Of a DNA stretch of 64,000 nucleotides, positions 55,927 to 64,000 are shown piece after piece; position 1 is the first letter of the stretch; every line of letters begins with the position of its first letter. The notes under the pieces are model-generated. The model saw only the letters and a program-made list of their open reading frames with translations, was not told the DNA's origin and did not search any database. Made by a program: the position numbers and the translations under genes. The DNA comes from Rhizopus sp. PT2906. Its lineage: Eukaryota > Mucoromycota > Mucoromycetes > Mucorales > Rhizopodaceae. The DNA lies in NCBI GenBank assembly GCA_025529335.1, contig JAMYHX010000072.1:1-64000 (forward strand). Direction: 5' to 3'.

Positions 55927-56554
55927 ATGTCAAGTGAGAATTTAACCAACCTTGCTAGACCAACGTCAGACGCTACGATTACAGTTCGCTGTATAAAGAA
56001 CTTTGAATATCGCACATGTAAAAACCTCGTTCTTCAACACGTTAATTTGGAGACTTGCACTGTTGGTGATTTAAAAAAGCTCGTTTTAGAAAGTAACCTC
56101 TTATTTTATAACTTTTACTTGGCATTAACTGAAACCTATCAATAACAGAGATTCATACACAGCCTGGCTGGAAACCCTATTTGAACGTCAAATTTGGTAT
56201 AAACCAACAATCCTGTTTTGTTACTTTTTATATATAACGAGATTTTAAAAATAGATACGCTTAAAGTTTATACAGTAGCTCATGGCCACAAGGTAAAATA
56301 AAGACAACATGTTCTTGATGTGACACTAATGATGTATATTTAGACCATGAACCTTATTATCAATACTGAGGATGATGACAAGTTGATCCTTTCGGACGAT
56401 AGTGCTGTATTGGCTTGGCAAGGCATTGGTATGCATCATTTATGTTGTTTTAACTTTACTAATCACAATAATAGAAAATGAAACCGAGCTATCCTTCTTT
56501 AATATGGAAGATTATAAGCAATTCAAGACACATCCTGATGTGATTAAATGGTAA
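55927..56554 (+). CDS. AIM29: UPF0538 family protein (AIM29 / C2orf76-like)
   Basis: Exons 55927-56092, 56149-56196, 56255-56292, 56344-56428 and 56475-56554 give 138 residues. The family blocks are TITVRCIKNFEYRTCKNLVL, HVNLETCTVGDL, KFDTLKVYTVAHGHKTMNL, NTEDDDKLILSDDSAVLAWQ and ETELSFFNMEDYKQFKTHP, which agree with the UPF0538 family over its full length (human C2orf76 about 126 aa). The domain looks ubiquitin-like. The biochemical role is unknown; the yeast name reflects a mitochondrial-inheritance screen. Single-copy housekeeping character and small introns. I am sure of the family, not of any function. Confidence 0.85.
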
Positions 56555-56810
56555 AAGAATATCCTTCATTTAATAAAAATATCCAAATTTAGACTTTTTA
56601 AAAAAGAGTGTTACAGAGCATTGTCCTACTTTTTTTCTTTAGTATCTTTCCTCGTGTCAATCGTCAATCAGGAAAAAGCAATCGCCTACTTAATGTTGTC
56701 TCGTTGTATCATTCCGTAATTGTGGAAAAGAGAGAGAGAGAAAAAAAAAGATATATAAAAGAGAGCAAGTGTCTTGTATTTTCAAGGTTAATTCTTTTCC
56801 TTATCCCCAT

Positions 56811-56838
56811 CCTTTCCTTCCTTCCTTCCTTCCTTCCT
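56811..56838. repeat. CTTC tetranucleotide repeat in a 5'UTR
   Basis: About seven CTTC units ending 8 bp before the start codon of the LysM gene, so probably transcribed leader. Confidence 0.85.
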
Positions 56839-56845
56839 TTACCTA

Positions 56846-58112
56846 ATGGTTCGTGTACTGTCCTTAATCTGCGCTGCTGTCACTCTTCTTTCGTCTACTG
56901 TTGTTGCCAAAAAGGCTGATGTAATTACGCAATATACAGTCAGCTGTAAAAAGACTTATATCGTAAAGAATGGTGATACTGTAAGTCTCTAATCCCATCA
57001 ATTGGTATATATAATCCTCATCATTCATAATAGTGTAGTAAAATCGATAAAGCCTTTGGTGTCTCATTCAATCAATTGAGAAGATGGAATCCTTCAAGTA
57101 AGCGAAATAATGACTTGCTGATCAATTGATCCTTATATGTTGTTTTATTTTAGTCAATTCCCGTTGTACCAATCTCTACATTGATCAAATCCTTTGTCTT
57201 AGTGCTCCCACTACGCATACCTCTCAAGTCACCGTTGGCACTCCTACGCCTACAAAGACAAAGACGACTACATCCAAGACGACAACCACTGTTTTGACCA
57301 TGACCAACGCTGGTCCTGAATGTAGAACAGATGATGACTGTGCTGGTGTTCGGTAAGCTGTTTAACAAAAAAAAAAAGCATTGCTAATCTTGCACCAAAA
57401 TAAATCAGCTGCTGTAACCTCTTTACGAACAAGTGTGTCCTTGATCCTGATGGCACCATCTGTGATATTCAACCCACAACCACCATCGTCAAGACAACTG
57501 TCTCTGGTACCAAGACCATCACCACCAAGGTCACGACCAAGAAAAAGACACCTTCTACACCTACTGCCACAGCTACACCTGGCCTCAGCGGCTTAACTGT
57601 CCAAATCTCTAGCTCCTCTGATTTCTGTCTCTTCTTACCTCCTTCCCCTGGTAACAAAGATGCCAACGGTGGTAAGGTAGATAATAATGCTATCGCTGAC
57701 TCTGAAAAGATTGCTGTTGCCTTTTGTACCAAGCCTAATGTCAATGCTCCTGGTGCTGGTATCTTCCCCTCAGGATTTATCAAATCTGCTAAATACCAAA
57801 CAGACTCTGCTGCTGGTTTTGTTCAAGTCCGTGGTACGCTCAATATCACCGCTTACCAGTTGAGCAGCAAGGATGATGGTGGACAGTATGATAACCATGG
57901 AAGCGGTTCTCCTCCACATTCTGCCTGTGCTGGCTATCCTTACTATGTCAGTTTGATCGAACCAAGCTCTGCTGATTTTTGTATCAGATGGTAAGGAAAA
58001 CATTACTATTTTGATTATATACTCACCTTTATTATATAGTTGTGAGAGTTACTCTGACTGTAATGCTGGCAGAAGTGCCTATGGCTGTGATCGTGTTGTT
58101 CCTGCTCTTTAA
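56846..58112 (+). CDS. Secreted LysM-domain protein with Thr-rich linker and Cys-containing C-terminal domain
   Basis: Exons 56846-56980, 57034-57097, 57154-57352, 57409-57990 and 58040-58112 give 350 residues. Signal peptide MVRVLSLICAAVTLLSSTVVA, then a LysM (YTVSCKKTYIVKNGDTCSKI, FNQLRRWNPSINSRCTNLYI, CL), a Thr/Lys linker, a small Cys motif (PECRTDDDCAGVRCCNLFTNKC), a second Thr-rich linker, and a 160-residue domain starting GLSGLTVQISSSSDFCLFLP and ending in paired cysteines (CIRCCESYSDCNAG, YGCD). LysM binds chitin or peptidoglycan fragments. The C-terminal domain is known in secreted fungal proteins but its role is not. It is probably a cell-wall or extracellular protein. An effector-like role is speculative. 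The codons are unusually C/T-ended, suggesting strong expression. Confidence 0.88.
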
Positions 58113-58221
58113 ATAAATCCTTCTCTTTTTTTTTTTAGATTACCATATTTGTGTGCATTTTTTTTTTTGTTATTTATCAATTTCTACTGTTACTATTATT
58201 TTTACAAGTTTCTTCAAATAA

Positions 58222-59455
58222 ATGACTTCAGAAGGAGCAGATCCAGCTGTGAAACCAATACCGACCAGCGTGACAATTACAAATGAGTCCACACCATTAC
58301 TATCTCAAGAGGCAACAACAGCAACAACAAGCAATTCAAGTTTCCGACAACAACAACAACAGTCATCGGTCTGGTCAATGAGCACAGACATGTCTATTCG
58401 AAAAAGAGAAATAAAAGGTGTGATCTTGCTTGGAGCATCGTCCGTGTTCTTTGCGATCGTATCTGTATTTGTAAAATACTTGGGCAACACTATACCTTCT
58501 TTTGAAATCGTCTTGGCAAGGTCTGCCATACAACTATTCCTTGGCTTGATCGTTTGTCTTTTTCTTGGCGTCAATCCATTAGGAAAGAAAGGCTATCGAC
58601 GATGGATTCTATTGAGAGCGCTCGTAAGTGCAAGTGCATTATGTTTGTTTTTCTATAGTCTGACAAAGTTGCCATTGATTGATGCGACAGGTAAACATAA
58701 GGAAACATGTAGACACTTTGTTAATACCTTAATAGTCTTGTTTTTTGTGGGTCCCATCTTCAAGATTGTCGTTGCCTCTGTCGTCCTGAACGAGATGTAT
58801 TCGTTTAAAGATGGATTTTATTCAGTTATTTGCTTTATCGGACTATTATTTGTCATCAAACCGAGCATCTTTTTCAATGTTATTATCGATACCTCAAGGT
58901 CCGTTGCCGTGCTCTGTGCCCTGACCGGAGCTCTCATGTCAGCGACGGCCTATGTGACAGTACGAAAGATTGGACAGGAGACACATGTCCTGGTGCATAT
59001 TGTTTATTTTGGATTTGTTGCGTCCATGATCAGTCTCTTGGTCTACTTCGTTCGCTTACAACAGTTTGTGATACCCGACTATCATCAGTTCAATAACGCC
59101 CTTTGGATGCTGGGTGCCATTGGACCCATTGCATTCTTGGGGCAATTTTTGCTCAGTCAAGGGTAAGTCTATCTCTACACATCTTTACATATTTCTCACA
59201 CATACATTCAGACTCAAGATGGCCCCTACAGGCCTGGCAAGCGTGATACAAGCAAGCGATGTCGTATTGGCATTTATTTTTGGCATCGCCTTGTTCAAAG
59301 AATATCCAGGATTTAGCACAATCCTTGGCTCAATGATCGTAGTCCTAATGACCACATGGGTTAATGTGAATAGATGGCGTATATACATGACAAAGAATGC
59401 TGCGATCAGAAGACGTAGATCTAAAGATAGACTTCAACAACAACAACAAAGATAA
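58222..59455 (+). CDS. EamA/DMT-superfamily membrane transporter (SLC35G-like)
   Basis: Exons 58222-58690, 58736-59162 and 59212-59455 give 379 residues. A Ser/Thr/Gln N-terminus (about 55 residues) precedes two EamA repeats of five helices each: the first begins GVILLGASSVFFAIVSVFVK, the second centres on GALMSATAYVTVRKIG and ends with SQGLKMAPTGLASVIQASDV and VLAFIFGIALFKEYPG. Arg-rich cytosolic tail with a Gln run. Members export or exchange metabolites; the substrate cannot be predicted. Intron 1 (45 nt) splits the first helix bundle. Convergent with the seryl-tRNA synthetase, 32 bp between stops. Confidence 0.88.
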
Positions 59456-59487
59456 TAAAAAATACACTTTATATACATTTACAAAAA

Positions 59488-60977
59488 TCAAGGTTTGAAA
59501 ACACTAGGTTCACCTGGGATCCATTTACGAAGGGGTTGTGGTATATCAATCGATCCATCCTCTCGCTGATGTGTTTCTAACAAGGCAATCATGACTCTGG
59601 GCACTGCCATAGCTGTACCATTCAACGTGTGACAGTAATTGACCCATTTCTCTTTCATATGCCAGGGTACACGTACCTCCTTGGGTCCTACATTTTCTTT
59701 AAACTGAGAAGACAGATAGCGAATATCTAATCGACGGGCTTGATAATCCGTGCAGTTTGAAGTGGATGAAATCTGAGTATACGTTAGTCACCGACACTTG
59801 CAATGCATATATAAACATATACCTCGCCCCAGCCATTCTTTCCTGGCATCCATGCCTCTATATCATATTTCCTATAAGCACTTGCGCCAAGTTCTTCTGT
59901 AGGCATATCCAACACGCGAAAGCACAGTCCAAGTTCGGTAAACATATCTTCTTGAAGCGACAAAAGCTCCTGAAGGATACCTTCGCTCTGACTTGGCGTT
60001 GTAACTGTAAATAGCTCGACCTTTGAGAACTGATGAACTCTATATAACCCACGTTCCTCAGCCGACCCATGACCTGCCTCAGCTCTGAACGAATGACTGA
60101 ACCCGACGACGCGTTTAGGCAGTTCCTCTTCCTTGAGCATCTTTTGAGCAAACATCCCTGCCAGTGGAATCTCTGCCGTTCCCGCTAAACAGAGCTTAGG
60201 CGCTGTGGAGTGGGCCATACTGGCCGTCGAGACATCATAGATCTGCGACGCTTCCTTCTTCCGAGGCTGAAACCCGCAGCCATAGGCGATCGACGTACGC
60301 ACGATATCGGGAGCCAAGACGGGCATGAATCCTCTTGAGGCCGCCTTATGAAGAGCGTACTGAATCAAGGCACACTCGAGCCAGGCACCTGAGTTCTTGA
60401 GGTAATAGAATTTAGATCCTGTCACGATAGCGGCTTGTTCGAAATCGACCATATCCAGACCCTCGGCCAAAGTGAGGTGATCACGCAAATGAGGTTCAGT
60501 GCGTGGTGATCCTACCGTCTTGACAATGGCGGCATTGGTCTCTGGGCCACGAGGAGCATTAGGATGAATGTCGTTGGGGATCAATAAAGCCTGGTTGATC
60601 AGATCGGACTCGACTTGGACGAGTTTTTCTTCCACCTGTCGTAATTGATCTTTCCAATGCTTTGCTTGTTGGATAAATTCATCACGTTCTTGTTTGGAAC
60701 TCGCTGACCGAATCGACTGGTTGATCTCGTCACGTCGGTCACGAAACGAGGCTGCCCGTTGTTCGAGCTCGGTTTTTTCGTCAGATAGTCGTTTCACTTC
60801 GTACACACAGTCAGGTTCATAGTTTCTTAATCGCATGCTATTCGCTATTGATTCGACATGTTTGACATAATGACTCAAGTTTAACTGAGGAGGAATTCTA
60901 TGAATGTCATCTTGTGTTGTGTAATATCGACACTTCCAGACTTGTCGATATTGTTGTCGAAAGGCTGTTCTAAGCAT
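59488..60977 (-). CDS. DIA4: Mitochondrial seryl-tRNA synthetase
   Basis: Exons 60977-59823 and 59772-59488 give 479 residues. An Arg/Gln-rich N-terminus (MLRTAFRQQYRQVWKCRYY) fits a mitochondrial targeting peptide. The tRNA-binding coiled-coil arm spans about residues 50-130. Class II motifs: motif 2 FSHSFRAEAGHGS-type with catalytic Arg, LAGTAEIPL (serine pocket TxE), ELGASAYRKYDIEAWMPGKN, and motif 3 in LNGTAMAVPRVMIALLE. It charges mitochondrial tRNA-Ser. The His/Gly-rich AEAGHGSAEERGLYRVHQF replaces the usual AGxDTxGLxRxHQF, as in fungal mitochondrial forms. Length is normal (about 450-480). Confidence 0.92.
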
Positions 60978-61131
60978 AATAAAAAAGAAAAGAGCCCTGG
61001 TCAAAAATACTATTTTGAATAGCCGCGAACTGTTGTTTTAACATTTTTTTTATTATTATTAGATGAAAGAGCATTAATGAATATTTATATATACATAAAG
61101 AAATAGAAAAAAAAAGAAACATAGAGGAGAA

Positions 61132-61132
61132 A

Positions 61133-61176
<44 letters not shown>
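61132..61176. repeat. GT/GA compound microsatellite
   Basis: A short GT run passing into about 17 GA units, between the seryl-tRNA synthetase promoter side and the 3' end of the transcription factor. Confidence 0.9.
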
Positions 61177-61178
<2 letters not shown>

Positions 61179-61212
61179 ATGTACAAGAGATATATATATA
61201 ATGAAGAGCTTA

Positions 61213-63528
61213 TTACATCATAGGGTGTTCATCAATAAAAAGGAATTTGTTCATCTTGCGAGGATTGAAATATCGGAACCTTGCTTGACTTTTACCACCA
61301 TTGACAAATTGAGGCTGAACCTTGGACGATGCTTGTGAACTTGGTGGAACATAATTGTTAAACTGAAGAAATGGAGGTGCTGTAGAAAAGGATGACTTTC
61401 TTGAATGTTGTTGTTGTTGTTGTTGAGGAGAGACAGTGAACTGGTTTTGAAATGAGATGGATCTTCTGGGTTGCTTTAATGATTTTTGAGGCTGCTTATG
61501 TGATAAAGTGGGAGACAGGGTCGCGTGAGGTTTGAGATGGGCCAAAAAGAAGTCAGGTTTCTTGATAGCTGTCGTATCCTCTGTCGTGGCTGGACGATAC
61601 GTATTGAGCTGATGACGACGAATTTCGACTTGCATCCAGTCTGCAACTTGAAGCCAGTTCTTGGCATTGAATTGAAACTCTCTTGTGTTTCGTAAGATAT
61701 CAAAGGACTTGATCAGTCCATGGTGAAAGTCTTCCATCTTGATACCTCGTAGTATCCTTGCTTGGTCGTCGGAGGAGGCGCAAGTTTGATAAATGTCCAT
61801 CGCAACCGACACGATCTCGGCTGCTCTCCAGAGCTCGTCACGGTCAAAGGCGCATCGACCGACATCGACCATGTTGCATGTCTTAATCGTGCTCAGCTGA
61901 GTCAGGGCAGTCGAAAGACAGATGTTGAGTGAGTCGAGAGAGGTCTGGCTTGGACGAGGATCGTGCATTTCAGGAATAAATAGCTTGTGAAGAATGATGC
62001 GAGTTGCGTTGTATTCTATGTTGACGCGCAAACAGGCCATGAAGAGGTCACCAGTACCGTATTCAAAGCCACTGTCCAGCTGGAGGTACTTGGGTAATCC
62101 CTCATAAAAGGAAAGCAGACGCTTGTCGTATTCCACTAGTTGCTCGATGGTCAGTTCTGAGTTTTCGGTATCGTAAAGAGCTGCAACAATATCTGCTTGA
62201 ATTCGCCAAAGAGTAAGACAGTGGATGAAGGCGATGACTCCGATTTCTGTGTCATCGATGTCTTGTTCAAACACCTGAGGAAGATCGATTTCGCCAGGAA
62301 CGCGAGGTTGAGGCGTGTTCTTGGGCGCACCAGCTGACCAAAGATAAAAGTCAATGGCCCAGACGAACCACCAGAGACGAGTGTCCATTTCCTTGTCATA
62401 GCAGTCAGCATCCTCATGAGCCATGCGTGGGTAAATTTCGAGCTCATGAAGAGCTGAAACAGCCATACCGATATAGTGGTGACGTCGGGAAGGCTCAGCA
62501 CGGACGCACATGTAGAGTAAGGCAGCAATAGTATATCGATCAGGGGTATCAAATGACTGGGCGAGACATTCACGAGCACAGCTGAAAAAATACTCTTCTT
62601 GTTCTTGAAGCTTGTCTTGGTCTTTGAGAAAATGCATAAATTGAGGTTGCGGATGGTGAAAGACCATGTGGCGGAAGACGTACGAGCAGATTGCGTTCAC
62701 AATCAATGTGTCTGTCGGCCGTTCCTGGGCCTTGTACCAAGCCATAAATTCATCTCGTTTAAGGATCGGTTTAAATCGCACCCAGCAGGTGAAATAGGTG
62801 TCAATACATGCATCTGCTATTTCTCGTAGGCTGTGAGGTGAATCTAGAGTGGGGTGTGCGTTTGGTATCTGACCTAGATCACAGGTTGAGGCAAAGTAGT
62901 TGACGGGCTTTGTTTGGTTGCTTTTGTTGCGGCAGAGAACGATCTTGTTGTTGATTTGAGGTGCTTGTCTGGGGCTGCTGACGCCCTTGTCTGTACAGCA
63001 GAGATGACTGAAAGCGTCAATTAGAGAGCGTAGATCGGAGGCATTGGAAATCTTTGCTTCAAGGTTGATTCCTTTGTCTGTGCAGGAGAATTGAATTTTC
63101 GAAAAGATGTCAGCAGTATGTGGATTAATGGAGGATAGGTCGACAAATGAATCAAGTGGTTGAGGAGAAGAGGGAGATAATACTGTTGAAGCAGCAGATA
63201 GTCCAGTGAAATAATCGTCCTGCCAACAAAGACTAGAGGGAGGTGTTATATTGTCTAAGCTTGAAGAGTCGTGTGGATCAGAGGGGTCGTTTGAATATGG
63301 TATATCAATTGGTATTGTTGAAGGAGTATGAATGTAATCCATGGGAGGACTCGAGGTAATAGAAGATTGGTAATTATTTTCAAGAAAGGACGAGCTTTCA
63401 AAATTATTCTTTTGATTATTAAATATTTCAATGGTCGTATTATACCAATCATCATCCTCATCTTCATGAAGTGATGATAGATTGGCTCTAATCCTTTTAT
63501 TTGATCTCTTTACTGTGTCAAAAGGCAT
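61213..63528 (-). CDS. Fungal_trans-domain regulator without a visible Zn2Cys6 cluster
   Basis: A single exon of 771 residues. After an Arg/Lys start and an acidic Ser-rich region, residues about 235-600 form a fungal-specific transcription factor domain: LREIADACIDTYFTCWVRFK, IVNAICSYVFRH, FFSCARECLAQSFD, IAALLYMCVRAEPSRRHHYI, ALHELEIYP and DTRLWWFVWAIDFYLWSAG (the conserved RRLWW-like box). The C-terminus is Ser/Gln-rich with a short poly-Gln. Most such proteins begin with a CX2CX6C zinc cluster; none is present here. Either an upstream exon is missed or this is a cluster-less regulator that needs a partner. Nuclear role inferred from the family. Confidence 0.85.
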   Translation of the reverse strand: MPFDTVKRSNKRIRANLSSLHEDEDDDWYNTTIEIFNNQKNNFESSSFLENNYQSSITSSPPMDYIHTPSTIPIDIPYSNDPSDPHDSSSLDNITPPSSLCWQDDYFTGLSAASTVLSPSSPQPLDSFVDLSSINPHTADIFSKIQFSCTDKGINLEAKISNASDLRSLIDAFSHLCCTDKGVSSPRQAPQINNKIVLCRNKSNQTKPVNYFASTCDLGQIPNAHPTLDSPHSLREIADACIDTYFTCWVRFKPILKRDEFMAWYKAQERPTDTLIVNAICSYVFRHMVFHHPQPQFMHFLKDQDKLQEQEEYFFSCARECLAQSFDTPDRYTIAALLYMCVRAEPSRRHHYIGMAVSALHELEIYPRMAHEDADCYDKEMDTRLWWFVWAIDFYLWSAGAPKNTPQPRVPGEIDLPQVFEQDIDDTEIGVIAFIHCLTLWRIQADIVAALYDTENSELTIEQLVEYDKRLLSFYEGLPKYLQLDSGFEYGTGDLFMACLRVNIEYNATRIILHKLFIPEMHDPRPSQTSLDSLNICLSTALTQLSTIKTCNMVDVGRCAFDRDELWRAAEIVSVAMDIYQTCASSDDQARILRGIKMEDFHHGLIKSFDILRNTREFQFNAKNWLQVADWMQVEIRRHQLNTYRPATTEDTTAIKKPDFFLAHLKPHATLSPTLSHKQPQKSLKQPRRSISFQNQFTVSPQQQQQQHSRKSSFSTAPPFLQFNNYVPPSSQASSKVQPQFVNGGKSQARFRYFNPRKMNKFLFIDEHPMM

Positions 63529-64000
63529 AAGTTGAGTAAAAAGAGAAAGAAAGAGGTTCTTGTGGGAAAAATAGGATTTTTTCTTTCTTGTAAACTAATT
63601 CGTGACACAAATAACCTCTTCTGACTCAAACTAGTCGTGATTGGGTTATCTTTATTTATTCTTTTACCCTCTTCCCCCGAAGTTCCCTGTTGATATTACT
63701 CTTGTCATACTTTATATATTCTCTTATCTATCACAGGTATCATATAATGTCCCCCCTCCCTCCTCCTTCCCAGCTTTTTATTTCTCAGTCGACCTATTTC
63801 CCCTTTCCCCTGAATAAAAAAAAAAAGACAATAACATAATGACAATCGTGTTTCCAGTACCACGCTGATTTTGTGTAGCGAAAAAGTCAATGGAGGAAAC
63901 AAGACAATGATATGATAATAACAAAAAATCGTATTTGTAAACTAAGGCACATGTTATCTATTTATTAAACGCTTACTTTAATGGCAACAGAGTTACACTA
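63529..64000. other. Window edge, promoter side of the Fungal_trans gene
   Basis: No gene seen. Pyrimidine-rich blocks (63660-63680, 63750-63780) occur in the upstream region. Confidence 0.5.

Noticed and set aside
17265..61176. CRISPR arrays
   Set aside because: The repeats are simple microsatellites (CT, AT, GA, CTTC); no spaced direct repeats, and the DNA is eukaryotic.

Overview
The window is nuclear DNA of a filamentous fungus, most likely Mucorales (Mucoromycota). It is AT-rich. I could reconstruct about 26 protein genes, most cut by very short introns (mostly 41-70 nt, GT-AG, with A/T-rich interiors). The gene content fits: an HSPA12-type Hsp70 pair, a myosin-motor chitin synthase, an Mbp1-type APSES/ankyrin factor, a Cdc4-type myosin light chain, and relics of DIRS, LINE and Fanzor-like elements. 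Nearly every gene model here was built by hand-splicing. Each model gives a total coding length divisible by three and a protein that reads through its family motifs, which is the main internal check.

Layout: 1-890 is the end of a degenerate DIRS-like retrotransposon, followed by about 3.6 kb of gene-poor DNA. 4.5-8.7 kb holds a pinin-like splicing protein (+) and a large RRM + Pumilio RNA-binding protein (-). 8.7-13.1 kb is a gene desert with a coding relic. 13.1-28.9 kb is dense: Mbp1-like factor, p24 cargo receptor, Pho13-type phosphatase, Cdc4-like light chain, two head-to-head HSPA12-like Hsp70s, a second p24 protein, CENP-I/Mis6 and a beta-tubulin. 29-36.2 kb has Vps5/SNX1, zeta-COP, a C2H2 factor and a Nudix/mL46-like protein. 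36.2-41.9 kb is element-rich: a LINE reverse-transcriptase relic, a Fanzor (eukaryotic TnpB-like) relic and a small unknown gene. 41.9-64 kb is dense again: an unknown Cys-rich protein, myosin-chitin synthase, gamma-glutamyltranspeptidase, RPL12 (uL11), a TPX2-like protein, a decayed family member, a UPF0538/AIM29 protein, a secreted LysM protein, an EamA transporter, mitochondrial seryl-tRNA synthetase and a Fungal_trans regulator.

Themes: several genes serve the early secretory and endosomal pathway (two p24 proteins, zeta-COP, Vps5) or the cytoskeleton and chromosome segregation (beta-tubulin, CENP-I, Cdc4-like light chain, TPX2-like protein, motor-linked chitin synthase). They are not an operon, and only neighbouring promoters or terminators are shared. 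The observations I rate highest are a beta-tubulin that naturally carries Tyr167 and Ala198 (positions tied to benzimidazole resistance), a Fanzor RNA-guided nuclease relic, and an intact CENP-I gene in a lineage where CENP-A loss has been reported.
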